A stretch of DNA of 64,000 bases from Symbiodinium natans (GCA_905221605.1 CAJNDS010002366.1:62001-126000); one strand, 5' to 3'; positions 41,851-52,708 are shown, counted from the stretch's first letter. Made by a program: numbers and translations. The notes: generated from the letters alone by a model not told the origin.

Positions 41851-42434
41851 GGTTGTCATGGTTAGAGTGTGTAGGTTTTGTCTCAGCGCTTCTTAGATCC
41901 ATGTTCCGTAAGCTGGGCTGTAGCGGGAGGCTGTAGCACTTGCTTTCCTCGTGTTTCTTTGTTTCCTTGTTTGTTGGGGTGGGGGGGGGGCAGGTCTCTG
42001 TGCGACACGTTGCATCAGGATGCTGATACTTTTTTCTGGAACAAGACGCGCTGTCACAAGTATTCGTGCCTCCTTGTGAACATGCGCAAAACACTGATTG
42101 GTTACACTCACGACTATCAAGTTGTTCGGGAAGCCCCTGCCTGAAAAGGTGCACTGTTCGAAGTGCTGCACCTGCCAACAGATCCGAAGATGTAACCGCA
42201 CGAAACGACCAGTGAAAATAAGGCGCACGGAGCTTCGTAGTTAAGCAGTTGATAGTTGGTACTTCATAGTTGCGAGTAGTGCCACGACTGCTGCGCGTGT
42301 GCCGCATGTGCAACGGGGTTGGTGGAAGCCCTGTCACAAGCCGTAGAATCAAAGATCTTTGAGCAAATTCGGTGAGCATTTCTGAAGGACCAGCAGACCC
42401 CGCACGCCAAACACTGCCTCGAAACCGCCACGAG

Positions 42435-42500
42435 GCTGCGACGCAGTCTCCCAGCGAGCTGCCGGTGCCAACGGAGCGACCGTCTCCAACCGAGCCACCC
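42435..42500 (+). CDS. Putative 66-nt micro-exon, AATQSPSELPVPTERPSPT
   Basis: Partner of 5241 with identical length, phases and translation. It starts after CACGAG|G and ends CCC|GTAAGA, the most canonical donor of the series. Twelve of 22 codons differ synonymously from the partner. Confidence 0.8.
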
Positions 42501-42835
42501 GTAAGAGGCCGAGCTGTCAGGACATGTTCACGTACACCACTTCGTAGGCTCTGAGATCATTTGCATGATGTTGTTATATCACGCTGCACTTTCTCGGGTG
42601 TGGTGACGAATAAGGCACCTTCCTGTAGGAAAGGAGACCTGGGATCGTGTTCGTGCTTTTACATGTGGGACCGGGAGCGCTTCTGGCAAACCGTCGTGGG
42701 CTCATGATTGTCTGGATCTGAACCAGTCAAAAGCTTCCGTCCTGGCCAAGTTGGCCAGCTATGCATATCGCTCGACCGAAGCCATGTTGTGCTCAACGTC
42801 TTGATCGACCTGCAATACTACAATATAGCTTATGT

Positions 42836-42889
42836 AACCCTAAACTCTAAATCCGAAACCCTAAACCCGAAACCCTAAACCCTAAACCC
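42836..42889 (-). repeat. Interstitial CCCTAAA tract
   Basis: Seven units with CTCTAAA and CCGAAA variants. Confidence 0.9.
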
Positions 42890-42899
42890 TGTGGGGGGA

Positions 42900-44450
42900 C
42901 GACGTTACGTTTGACTTCGGAGCTTGGGTGGCACAAGCGTGGGAGGTTCGTATGTGTCCCATGAACTGCAGTTGCCTTTTGTCGATTGGCCCCAAACAGC
43001 TCAGCTGCTTTGCCTTTTATGACGTCGACTCCAAAAGCATCATTTGAGCCACTCCAAAGAAAGGACTTCAAAACACAAACAAAAAATGTCATATATATAT
43101 ATATGCCAAGAAAAGTATCCAGCAGTGAGTTCTTGTCTAGTACCTACCATGGACCAAGCTTCTCGTCCATCAAGGCCCGCATCAGTTCGCTAAGTCAACT
43201 GTGGCGCTGTCCTCGCAGTGAGCCCTCTGCCTGGTACCCTCACAAGGAGCACTGCATTAGAATTTCTCTTAGGTTTCGGGCTTATGGTTCCAACATGTCC
43301 CTGGAGCGAAGCAGCTCGATACGGTGAAGCTGAAAGTGTGAAGCTCAGGTGCCGCAGATGAAGGCCAAGCTGCCTCCAGTGGCTGGGGGCCTCGTTCGGG
43401 CTTGGCTACCGACCGATGGCATTTTTTGGGGTTTGGGGATTTGGGATCTTGAGTGCCCGAGTGTTTTGGCCGAGCCTTGATTGAGAGTCGAGTTGTCACG
43501 TTTATTTTTTGACGGTTCAATACTTGGGCGCTATAGCTTCCAGAAGCCACCCAGTTCGCATAAGCCCGACGCTTCTGAACTCTAGTAGTCTCACCCGACT
43601 ACTCGCACGGCTCCAATCAGGACAGGCCTAACCGAAGCTCCATCCCAAGCCGTGGTGCCCAAAACCATCCAAGAGGGGGGAAGCTCGGAACTTCACAACT
43701 TATCCTCGTCCAAACGTATGATGGGTGCCTGGAAAAGGTGGTCAAGCGTTCTAGGGAATTCCGATCCTGCGTCTCTCCATACGCCTGCTACAAATGGCTC
43801 TTCACGAGCGCTTCATGTCTCTTTCACGACACTTCAGGCTCTTGAGTCGGCAATGCTTGGTTCGTCTGCGGCTGCCTGGTGGAAATGGGTCGCAGGAAGG
43901 GTGTTGCGCAGGGTTCGGTTCGGGGCGTTGGAAGGGCTTTGGCCCGCGCAGGGCTTTCGATAGGGTTTTCGTTATGCGTCGGCAGATTGGGTTTGCGCAA
44001 TGTGTTGGGGATCATGCCCCGCTATTCGTCTTGAATTGGGAGGGTCCCAATAGCGCCAAGATTTGGAACGGGCTTCAAGCCCCGCCTTTAACGCAGCACG
44101 GCAAAGTCCAGGTGCCCGGTACAGGGCCTTACGGTCTCCTCTGCAGCAAGAGTGAGAATTGTGAGAATGAGGAGAGGATTCACTGAATGCATTTCCGGGC
44201 AGCAGTCAAGAGTGCCAAGGTGCATAGAAGGTGTTAGGGGTCACGAGTTTAGGAGGCTCCACACCCCAAGCATCCTCAACTCCAGACTTTGATCTGATCC
44301 TCGGCCGAAATCGGTTGATTCAAGGGCCTCAAGTGCCGCACATGTGTGTCGAAAAAGAGCTAGTCACACTTGTATCTCGGAACTACCCATGAAACCCTCC
44401 AAGTAGGGTGAGACTTGAGCTTGGGGTTTGAGGGTGTTTGAAGGTTCCTG
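42900..44450. other. No recognisable gene
   Basis: A 1.5-kb stretch without telomere tracts, hairpin families or exon modules. ORFs on both strands (up to 130 codons) have no recognisable motif. Confidence 0.35.
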
Positions 44451-44456
44451 GTTGTG

Positions 44457-44690
44457 GCCCTAAACTCTGAACCCCAAAACCCTAAACCCTAAACCCTAAA
44501 CCCTAAACCCTAAACCCTAAACCCTAAACCCTAAACCCTAAACCCTAAACCCTAAACCCTAAACCCTAACCCCTAACCCCTAACCCCTAACCCCTAACCC
44601 TAACCCCTAACCCCTAACCCTAAGCCCTACCCTAAACCCAAACCCCGAAGCCCTAAGCCCTAAGCCCTAAACCCTAAACCCAAACAACCC
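44457..44690 (-). repeat. Long CCCTAAA tract with CCCCTAA variant block
   Basis: About 15 clean CCCTAAA units to 44565, then a CCCCTAA/CCCTAAC block to about 44640, then decayed units. Confidence 0.98.
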
Positions 44691-44796
44691 GAAAGCTTGG
44701 GTGGGCCTCACATTGGCCCCCAAGGCCATGGCAAGCTCGGCGCTCTCTTCCGGCCGGGCTGCCCGTGTGGAGGGTATTCCCGAATAGGGGTACCTA

Positions 44797-44923
44797 GTTT
44801 AGGGTTTAGGGTTCAGATTTAGGGCTTAGCGTTTAGGGTTTAGGGGGTTTAGGGGGTTTAGGGGGTTTGGGGTTTCAGGGTTTGGGGTTTAGGGTTTAGG
44901 GTTTAGGGTTTAGGGTTTAGGGT
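44797..44923 (+). repeat. TTTAGGG tract, inverted relative to 44457
   Basis: Decayed and TTTAGGGGG variants first, then six clean units, running straight into a family B element. Confidence 0.95.
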
Positions 44924-44991
44924 CTCTTATACCCACAATAGAATAGAATCCCCTTCAAGGGACCCCCAAAAAGGGTTATTTTCGGAAATCC
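44924..44991 (-). mobile_element. Family B hairpin element, truncated
   Basis: It contains AATAGAATAGAATCCCCTTC and ends TTTTCGGAAATCCGCG. It resembles the 4894 copy most closely. Confidence 0.6.
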
Positions 44992-45348
44992 GCGTATCAT
45001 ACTTGTGCGACTCCCGAAATGCAACCCCAGATTGGGCATTCCTCTACGAGCATGCAGTTCCCTGTAAGGCTGTAAGGCCTTAAATCTTGAAGGTAGGGCC
45101 ATGAACCACAGGGTTCTGCGGGATATTTTCACAACGCAAGGTCATCCAAAAGGGTGGCCAACAGTCGTGGAGTCTTGGGGTTGCGGTGGTGCCGGGGTCT
45201 TCAGGTCAACATTGTCGAAGAACAATGACTAATCAGGGGTTCGGCGTTTTGACTTATGTGTCATAGTTAGTGATGTACATCTGTAAAGATGCATAGATGC
45301 ACAGATGCATGGATATGCATGTAGAAGTGTGGAGATGCAGAGATGTTC

Positions 45349-45600
45349 AGATGTGTATTTTGATATTCGTAGACGTAGATGTATAGACGTGTATCTGTAT
45401 GTGTAAGTGTAGATGTATGTGTATGTGTATGTGTGTGAGTATGCGTATGCATATGTGTATGTGCGTGTATGTGTATGTGCATGTGTATGTGTATGTGTAA
45501 ATGTATATGCCTGTGTATGTGTGTATGTGCGTATGCGTGCATGTGTGTATATGCGTATCTGCGTACTGTCTGTCTGCATGGAGTCGCATATGTATTGAAC
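45349..45600. repeat. TGTATG/TGTGTA microsatellite
   Basis: Irregular GTAT/GTGT array over about 250 bp. The Thr/His/Tyr ORFs across it are low complexity. Confidence 0.9.
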
Positions 45601-45985
45601 TATATACATAGATAAATGCATCTGTATACGTGTGCTCAACCTCTCTCTCTCTATATATATATATACACAGTGTTTTTTTATATTGTTATCTATCGGCACA
45701 CGTACGTATAGAACATATTGCCCACCCTCGGTGTGGGCTTGTTAGAATTTAAAACTAAACTCTTCTCCTCTCCCGGTCTACTCCTCTAGAAAGTTTATGG
45801 TTGGGGAAGGAGGGAGACCAGATCCCTGGTCTGCTTGTTCTGGACGCCTCTCGGCTGGAAAGCCGGGGCGAATGAAAAAACAAAGTGCTTGGAGTGAGCC
45901 TAAGAATCCCACAAAGTTGACATGCCAAAAGTTGGCTTAACCTTCCCAATCGAGCTGGCCTAAAGGGGCCCTAAACGGGACTCAG

Positions 45986-46060
45986 GTGCAGTGCAGTCGC
46001 CTACAGAGATGCCAGTGCCCACGGACGTGCCTTCACCGACGACCCCATGTGAAGACGAAG
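45986..46060 (+). CDS. Putative 75-nt micro-exon, QSPTEMPVPTDVPSPTT
   Basis: Partner of 8789: same length and phase, 22 identical residues from Q, seven synonymous changes. It starts after CTCAG|G and ends GAAG|GTCCAA, so the donor is GT here and GC in the partner. Confidence 0.8.
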
Positions 46061-46810
46061 GTCCAAGGGCTCATAGTAGGCTGTAGGGTCTAGGGGGGAG
46101 CTTGGGTGTTGAAAGGGTTGTGGGTCTTTGGTTGATCATGGCTTGTTTCAAGATTTGAGGGGATGTAGTTTCCGAAGTTTTGCCGATGGTCCTTTTGTGG
46201 TGAATCTGGATGGGGGTGGGGAAGGCTTGCGCCGAAATCAACCAAGGGACGAAAGGTATGCATGGATCTCCGTTCTCTAGCGGAATAAGATTAAGGGTCC
46301 CTTCGAGGGCAAACCAACCCCAAGCCCGAAGCTCATTAGTTGATTACTAGATTTCTTTGTGTGCAAATCGCCTTGCAGACTTGGGTAATGGCTTGGTGGT
46401 TCAAGGACGGCAACTTCAGTCCACGGTGTGTGACAGCGATATGCGAGAAAAGCCAGGTAACCCAGCACTTTCAATGCAAACTGCCGCGCACAAAACGACG
46501 ACCTGCGATAGGTCAGCCATGCCTGGTCGAACCGTGTGGGAAGCCTTGGGGTTTAGGGTGTCAAGGTACGCTTCGGGCGGCAGGTGGCTGTGGGGGAGTG
46601 GAGGGGGGTGGAGGGGCTGTTTTGGTATGCTTTTGAGCATGAAACAAGAGCTTCTCCTGAAAGTCCGACCGCGACGTGGCGATTTATATAGGCTTTGAGG
46701 GCTTCACAGCCTCAATAGACGAACCACAACATTTCAGTCAAAGGCCTAACACCCAGAGCCGCAAGCAAACATGTTTTCAGCGGATACGTGCTCCGAATTT
46801 TTTCTTGCAG

Positions 46811-46848
46811 GTGAGACCGTCACGGCACCGACCATGCCGACGGCACGA
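46811..46848 (+). CDS. Putative micro-exon, GETVTAPTMPTAR
   Basis: It starts in phase 1 after TTTTTCTTGCAG, the best pyrimidine tract of any acceptor here. Partner of 9465. The phase 1 end of the preceding exon fits. The 3' boundary is not determined. Confidence 0.5.
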
Positions 46849-46970
46849 TCCTCACCAAGACCTTCCCAAGTTTCATGGGTTTAGGCTTTTTATCTAGGAG
46901 GTCTTTGGTTTTAGGGATGTCTGGTCTGGGCATCCATCAGCGCCAAAACGCGAGGAGTGACTGTGGATAT

Positions 46971-47074
46971 GGGGGTTTCCACAATTAGGGGTACCTTATT
47001 GGGGTCCTTCTAGAAAGGGCATCCTACTATTTGGGGGTCTATTTTAGGGGCCCCCCAAATGTTCGTAGACCCCC
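46971..47074 (+). mobile_element. Family B hairpin element
   Basis: Full-length copy from GGGGGTTTCCACAATTAGGG to GTTCGTAGACCCCC, with GGTACCTTATTGGGGTCCTT inside. Confidence 0.75.
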
Positions 47075-47152
47075 ATGTGAACGATCGTGTAGTGCCATGA
47101 TCGTAGCCGCGTCCTGTAACCTCAAGTGGAACCGTCTCAGGGAACCAAAGAG

Positions 47153-47261
47153 TTGGGATGTCTCCCTTATACTAGCAGTCCTTCATGGGGATGATACTAC
47201 CCCCCCCCCCCCCATGATAATCCCTATTGAGGACTGTCAGTATAGGGGGGGAACATCTCAA
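47153..47261 (+). mobile_element. Family A hairpin element with perfect 8-bp target duplication
   Basis: TTGGGATGTCTCCCTTATAC to GGGGGGGAACATCTCAA. CCAAAGAG flanks both ends (47145-47152 and 47262-47269). The loop holds a 14-base poly-C run. Confidence 0.9.
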
Positions 47262-48039
47262 CCAAAGAGGCCCAAAGAGGAAATCTTCAAAACCCCCGAA
47301 AAGGCAGCATTCGCAGTGCCGCCGAGAGCCCGATCATCCTAAGACCCCAAACCCACGTCCCACGTGCATGGACCCGTGGGAGGATTGGTAGTCTTCTTGG
47401 CTCCCTGCATATGCAATATATGCAATATGTGCTATATATAGATATGTATATGCATTTGTATCTGCAAATGCAGATGCAAGCCTTTGCAAGCATAAACTTT
47501 AGCTCGCAACACCTTCGATTCAACAAAATCCCTACTGAACCTGAGTCCCTCCTGCAGAGGCCCTGCAGCCTTCCTCGAACTAAAGCCCTTTAGGCCCAGG
47601 CCACCCAAGGCCTAAACCCCAAACCCTAAACCCCTCATCCTTAAGACGCCACCCCCCCCCCCCCCAGTGTCCCCCAGGTCCAGAGCAGTGCGGAGAGGAC
47701 TGCAACAGCGGGCTCCCATCCAACCGCCCTGCTGGAGCCCAAAAGGGGAGAAGTGCTCCAAATGTCTTTCTGCAAGGGCGTTGTTTAGGTTCGAGTCTCA
47801 AGGCCTAAGATCTCACAGCCTTCGATTTTGGTGAAGGTAGGAGAATTGAGGGGTTGTAGATGGTTGCGTTCTCGAGTTTGAAAGATTTGTAAAACGCGAC
47901 AAAGAATTTGAATGAGAGAGACAATACAGCAATATGAGAACAGGCATGCCTGAGGCGCACACCACCCCACCCCGACAAGCAAAACCCAAGGTATGCAACC
48001 TTCGTAGAACATTCGATCGCGCTGATCGCACTCACGCGA

Positions 48040-48070
48040 AACCCGAAACCCTAAACCCTAAACCCTAATG
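48040..48070 (-). repeat. Interstitial CCCTAAA tract, short
   Basis: Four units, ending 16 bp before the exon at 48086. Confidence 0.85.
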
Positions 48071-48085
48071 AAAGCAAGCTTCAAG

Positions 48086-48121
48086 GTCTTCGCCTGTGGA
48101 TCTACCGGTGCCGACGGCGAG
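48086..48121 (+). CDS. Putative 36-nt micro-exon, SSPVDLPVPTA(R)
   Basis: Partner of 11023 with identical length, phase and peptide and eight synonymously changed codons. It starts after TTCAAG|G and ends GCGAG|GTAGGG. Unspliced, the frame stops immediately (AGG TAG), so the peptide needs the splice to 49314. Confidence 0.85.
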
Positions 48122-48299
48122 GTAGGGGTAGGGGGGTAGGGGGGTACTCTTGCCTTGCTTCCCCAATTCCTACAGAAATGGGGTCCATTGAAAGAAAAAC
48201 TCACATCGTTGGGGGCTCTTTCGGTCCGCCTCCGGAGCCCCCTCCAATTGGAGAATTGGCCCCTAAGTCCGGTCAGTTGCAGTGATTGCTCTGAAGAAA

Positions 48300-48354
48300 A
48301 GGGTTTAGGGTTTAGGGTTTAGGCTTTAGGGTTTAGGGTTTAGGGTTTAGGGTA
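48300..48354 (+). repeat. Interstitial TTTAGGG tract
   Basis: Seven to eight units inside the proposed intron 48122-49313; a further tract at 48470-48510 and one at 49278-49304 lie in the same intron. Confidence 0.95.
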
Positions 48355-49313
48355 TCTGGTTCAACTGCGGCATGCCTCGCTCCTTGCGAGTATGGTTGCC
48401 GGCTTCACTTTCTTTGCGGACGATTTTTCATGATGACTCTGTTGTGTCCCTCAAAATTCTTTCTGAGAGGGTTTAGGGTTTAGGGTGTAGGGTTTAGGGT
48501 TTAGGGTTTGGATTGCGAACGCCACCATGCAGTTTGATTCGCCTCACCCTAAGCCCCGGAGGAACTCGCTCGTGCCTATCTCGTGATGTGCGGACTTCGC
48601 ATGTCTTCAAGGGTCCCCGACGACATCTGGGGAGATTCATATCAGCACCGAGTTCCAACGATCCAAAGACTTGCGGATTGAATACGCTGCCAGTTTCGTT
48701 TGACCGGCTGCCTATCCTGCTGGGCCTTGCGAGCACCGCAGCCGTTGACCCAAACACCGGTGCAGATGTCTGGTGTGCCACGCTGGTGGGAGGGGGGGGG
48801 GGGTTCTATGCTCCAACTCGCCGGCCGTTGGTATGTATTATCCTGTTTCAGGTTATTTCAATATGCACAACAGAGGCCGCAGAAGCCTTGGCGCACCGTA
48901 GAAGCAGCTTTTCCCAGGTTCTGAGGGCAAATCTGCCGCCCGCAGTTACAGATTAAAAGCGTCTAAGAAGCCGAGGTGCAAATCCCACGTGCTAAGGAGA
49001 TCGCGCACGAGCCTTATAAGATCTCACAAGTTTCGTCGCTTCGTGTTTCAAGTGTCCGAATTTCGTTTATTGAGAGGAGGAATCCTACGTGTGGGAGGTC
49101 AAGATTGTCGAAACTGCACCTGTCGCCTCTTGAACTTCGGTTGCTCTTCGCCTGTGAACAGCAGCGATCGTGTGTCTCGAAGGAAAGAACCCTAACCCAA
49201 AGCCCACCACCCCCAGTCCCCCTATAGACCCTATAGGCCACAGCGACACGACAGCTGGAGCCCATGAAACAGCTCATAGGGTTTAGGGTTTAGGGTTTAG
49301 GGTTGTCAAGCAG

Positions 49314-49356
49314 GCCATCGCCAACCTCCATGGGCTCTGCTGCCGACGAGGAAGAG
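49314..49356 (+). CDS. Putative 43-nt micro-exon, (R)PSPTSMGSAADEEE
   Basis: Partner of 11269. It starts after AAGCAG|G in phase 2, 10 bp after a TTTAGGG tract, and ends GAAGAG|GCGCGG. PSPTSM and the acidic end are shared. Confidence 0.8.
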
Positions 49357-49380
49357 GCGCGGGATGGAGCTCTGGTGTAG

Positions 49381-49603
49381 GGTAGGGTTTAGGGTTTAGG
49401 GTTTAGGGTTTAGGGTTTAGGGTTTAGGGTTTAGGGTTTAGGGTTTAGGGTTTAGGGTTTAGGGTTTAGGGTTTAGTGTTTATGGTTTAGGGTTTAGGGT
49501 TTAGGGTTTAGGGTTTAGGGTTTAGGGTTTAGGGTTTAGGGTTTAGGGTTTAGGGTTTAGGGTTTAGGGTTTAGGGTTTAGGGTTTAGGGTTTAGGGTTT
49601 AGG
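49381..49603 (+). repeat. Longest clean TTTAGGG tract in the window
   Basis: About 31 units, almost perfect, with one TTTAGTG/TTTATGG pair near 49480. Confidence 0.99.
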
Positions 49604-49609
49604 GGAGCC

Positions 49610-51120
49610 CCTTTTACTTTGGTCGTTCATGATGAGCCAAATGTCAAGTCACCGGCGGTCTTAAAAGAAGCGGCCAAACGATGCGTGGCGTCTACTGAGC
49701 GCTTGTAAATGTTAACTGCTGAACTTTCAGCTATATCCCCCTTGGGAACCATTCTTTGATTCCTGTTTATATAAAACTCAAGAGGACATCAAACATATTG
49801 TTTTTTTGATTGATGTTTTGAGGGGAGTTTAGGTCCTAGGAGGCATGTCCCACTGCAGGCACATGGGGTTTGGCTGGTTTTTTTTAACGGAAAGAATCCT
49901 TCAGAGATGCCTGGTGATGCGATGTCTCCTTCTCAAGAGATGTTGAGAAGAATCGACCCTTCGAGGGGGATGACTTGAGTGCTGTTAGCACAAGCTGCTC
50001 AAAGCAGTAGCTTCGCACGTATGATGCCCGGATCGTTTTTTCTTCAACGTCTAGGCACCTGGCCAACAGAGTGACCAGGCTCCCCTGGCAGACCCTCAGG
50101 CTTGCAGGCTTTTGCACTGTTCTGATGGCAAGCGAATCTCTGAACATAGCACCAAAGCCTCTCAAACTAAAGCTCCGGAGCGTTAAAGTCTCAGATCCTG
50201 ATCCCCTTGCTGCCTGCGACAGTAACGCTTCGAGGCCATTGTCGGGCCACTTCCCAAGGCAACCGTGGGACATGAGCCACCAGGCGCGCGCTAAGCCTTG
50301 CACCCAAAACACGAAAGCAAGCGAAGACCCTTTCAAACCCGAAAGCTCGAAAAGTTTCTGAAGCCTGACACCAAAGCTTGCTCTATGGGGAGAACGGTTG
50401 GGCCCAAACTCAATGAACACTTCGAGATGAAGGACTCGCTGGTTGCTTTAGATGTTTTTTTCCTGCTGGAGTTTGGGGATTGGAGGTTTCAGGTACTTGC
50501 AAATGTTTTACAATACTTAGACATCACCCAGCACAGCTCTCGGAGGGCTCACGAAAACATCTTCGACCCTAAGCCGCCCCAACGCCCTCCATGCATCACC
50601 CGTTCAGTTTTGTCGACCTCCATCAGAACAATCATATCGGTCGTGTGGCCTTCTCAACTTGCCTGCCCCACACATTGAGATCTAAATCTAAAGTCTGTTG
50701 TTTTTGAGTTGGACTTGAAGCCAACATCCGATACCTTGGACAACACGCCAGAACCTGGGGTCTCTGCTGTCGTTGAATCTCCTGCAGCCGATCCGACATG
50801 GCTTTGCCACGGGCGTGTCTCGTCTCTTGTGACGGAATGAAGTCACTTAAACCAAAGGGCCAGTCAGCTTGGGTTTCAGGGCGTATTCAGGGTTCGTCGG
50901 CCTCTTGATGCTTTGTTGGCCTTTGGGGGACTTGGGATGTGGGGCATGGATGCAGAGTGAGTGTCGGAAACAGGGCTACAAGCAGTTCATGTAGCTGCAA
51001 TGGCCCTATCCCGAAAGCACCCCGATCCAGCAGCCTGAGCCCTGATAAGCCTCTGCGCTTGGCGCAGCAGAGGCCTCCAAGAAACCCCGAGGCGTCTCCA
51101 AAGTTGAAACTACCTCAGGC
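49610..51120. other. No recognisable gene
   Basis: No telomere tract, hairpin element or exon module seen. The 178-codon - strand ORF 49884-50420 has no recognisable motif. Confidence 0.35.
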
Positions 51121-51147
51121 CCATGCGAATAGGGTTGTTCAGGGCAG

Positions 51148-51480
51148 AATTGGCGCCACTGGAGCTCCGGACGTCTTCCGCGTACTACTTTGGTTCTAGA
51201 AAAGTTGAAATTCGTGCCACCAGAGCTCCGGACAACATCCTCGGCGCACTACGTTTGCACCTCGGCGTACTACGATTGTACTGCAAAAGTCGACTTTCTT
51301 GTCACCAGGGCTCCGGACGTCCCCCAAAAACACCGCAAGCGACTACTGTTTCGCATGTGGCGAACGCCGACGTCCAAAAGTGACGACAGTTTGATTCGCA
51401 CTTGGCGAACCCCGACGTCCAAAAGCGACGGCAGTTTCGGACTTGGCGAACCCCGACGTACAAAAGCGACGAGTTACTCG
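51148..51480. repeat. Two adjacent minisatellites
   Basis: GCCACCAGAGCTCCGGAC-like units occur near 51148, 51214 and 51300. Then three units of about 41 bp (51355-51480) begin TGGCGAACCCCGACGTCCAA. The - strand translation repeats RHFWTSxFAxCE. Confidence 0.75.
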
Positions 51481-51939
51481 TACGAGGATGGCGACGTCGA
51501 TGCGCACGCAGTGCGAGTTCCAACATCGAGATTGCAGATCTCCTTAGTCTGGACGCAGAGAAACAATCCAACAGCACAAAATGCAAGATTCCACACGCCC
51601 GCCACGTTTTCGGGAGGCTTAGCGATGCAAACCACGACAAACGCAGCGGATTAGGCAGAGAGCACGATGTCCAGCCAGAAACACCACGAAATCGCACAGG
51701 GCCTAGGCGAGAATGCGATTGGACAACATCCACGAAACGAAAGTATGTCATTATGCGATGTTTCGTGGCTCCAAGAAGTCGGGGACATCACCTGCGCTGT
51801 GGTATACGACTTCCCTCCAAAATGCGACCGCCCGCTTACAAGAGGAATACCAGCCTCCGCGTACTCGCAGGCGTTTCGCGCGCCTTTCGCGTGTGTCGGT
51901 CGCGCAACTCAACATAACCCTCTTTTTCTCAGGACGTAA
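51190..51939 (+). other. Two same-frame ORFs separated by one stop (unrecognised)
   Basis: ORFs 51190-51654 and 51667-51939 are in the same frame with a single TAG at the junction. The first begins in minisatellite sequence; the second (90 codons) has mixed composition. No known domain. It could be a decayed gene, intron ORF noise, or an exon with a wrong boundary. Confidence 0.15.
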
Positions 51940-52139
51940 GAGCCCCATAGTGTTGGCACACTGTTAGGGGAACAATTGTGTATGATAGAAATACAAGGGG
52001 CGCGTAGCTTGTAAGACTGAAAGGAGTAGAAAGCGAAAACATTCTGCAGATTTTGTATCATGCCGCACGTGGTGCTCGGGGCCGCCCTCCACCTAGGGGT
52101 AGGCGTAGGGCATTGAAAAAGACGAAGAACTGCGCAATA

Positions 52140-52241
52140 TGCTGTAAAACAGTCGGAAGGGGTCGAAAAACAAGCATAACAGTTTTATATACTGTAGAAC
52201 AGGATAGGAATGGGTCGCAAAAACAAGCAGAACAGTTTTAG
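52140..52241 (+). repeat. 51-bp tandem duplication
   Basis: Two diverged units at about 52140 and 52191, each with CTGTARAACAG, GGGTCGMAAAAACAAGC-like and AACAGTTTTA words. Confidence 0.7.
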
Positions 52242-52280
52242 GGACCGGCATCGGAGTTTTGGATGGAAGCAGCTTGCCAG

Positions 52281-52301
52281 GAAACCTCGCCCACAGAGGA
52301 G
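52281..52301 (+). CDS. Putative 21-nt micro-exon, ETSPTEE
   Basis: It starts after GCCAG|G and ends GAGGAG|GCTGCC. SPT plus acidic end and GC donor fit the exon pattern. I found no partner in the first series (expected near 14.4 kb). Unspliced it reads on to a stop at 52338-52340, so it might instead be terminal. Confidence 0.4.
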
Positions 52302-52354
52302 GCTGCCCGGGTGGAGATCGAGGCGATGATGGATCCCTAAGTTAGCTGAAGCTG

Positions 52355-52483
52355 CATGGGCTATTATACCCTATAACCATCTATAACCCCTTAAAGAGGG
52401 GCTACTATACCCTATAACCCCTGAAAAAAACGGCCCTTTTTGGGTTGATTTTCGGGATTCTGGGGCCTAATGGCCCATCCTGG
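52355..52483 (+). mobile_element. Family E hairpin element
   Basis: It runs from CATGGGCTATTATACCCTAT to TAATGGCCCATCCTGG. Flanks GAAGCTG (52348-52354) and GAAGCAG (52484-52490) match at 6 of 7 positions. Confidence 0.75.
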
Positions 52484-52636
52484 GAAGCAGGCAGACTACG
52501 AATGCAGCTCAACCATAAGCAGTGCCTCTGACTCACCCCTTCCTGCCTGGAAGCTCTCCGCGATTTTTTCCTACGCCTCGCAGATCGCTGTATTCTAGAC
52601 TAGAGGCGCTTTGCCCCAGGAGCCTAACCTTTCTCA

Positions 52637-52677
52637 GAACCCTAAACCCTCAACCCCAAAAGCCTAAACCCTAAACC
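52637..52677 (-). repeat. Degenerate CCCTAAA tract
   Basis: Five units with variants. Confidence 0.75.
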
Positions 52678-52708
52678 ACCCCCCCAAGTTGAATGAATCC
52701 ACAGACAG

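Noticed and set aside
41840-42379. 179-codon - strand ORF
   Set aside because: It starts at a telomere tract, has no recognisable domain and is overlapped by an ORF on the other strand.
44701-44765. Possible exon reading MASSALSSGRAARVE
   Set aside because: It resembles the SSSA class only loosely, has no partner near 7.5 kb and no convincing donor.
45229-45699. 156-codon - strand ORF
   Set aside because: Mostly the TGTATG microsatellite; no domain.
49381-49603. Chromosome end or assembly end
   Set aside because: The tract has unique sequence and exon-like segments on both sides, and dozens of similar tracts exist in both orientations.
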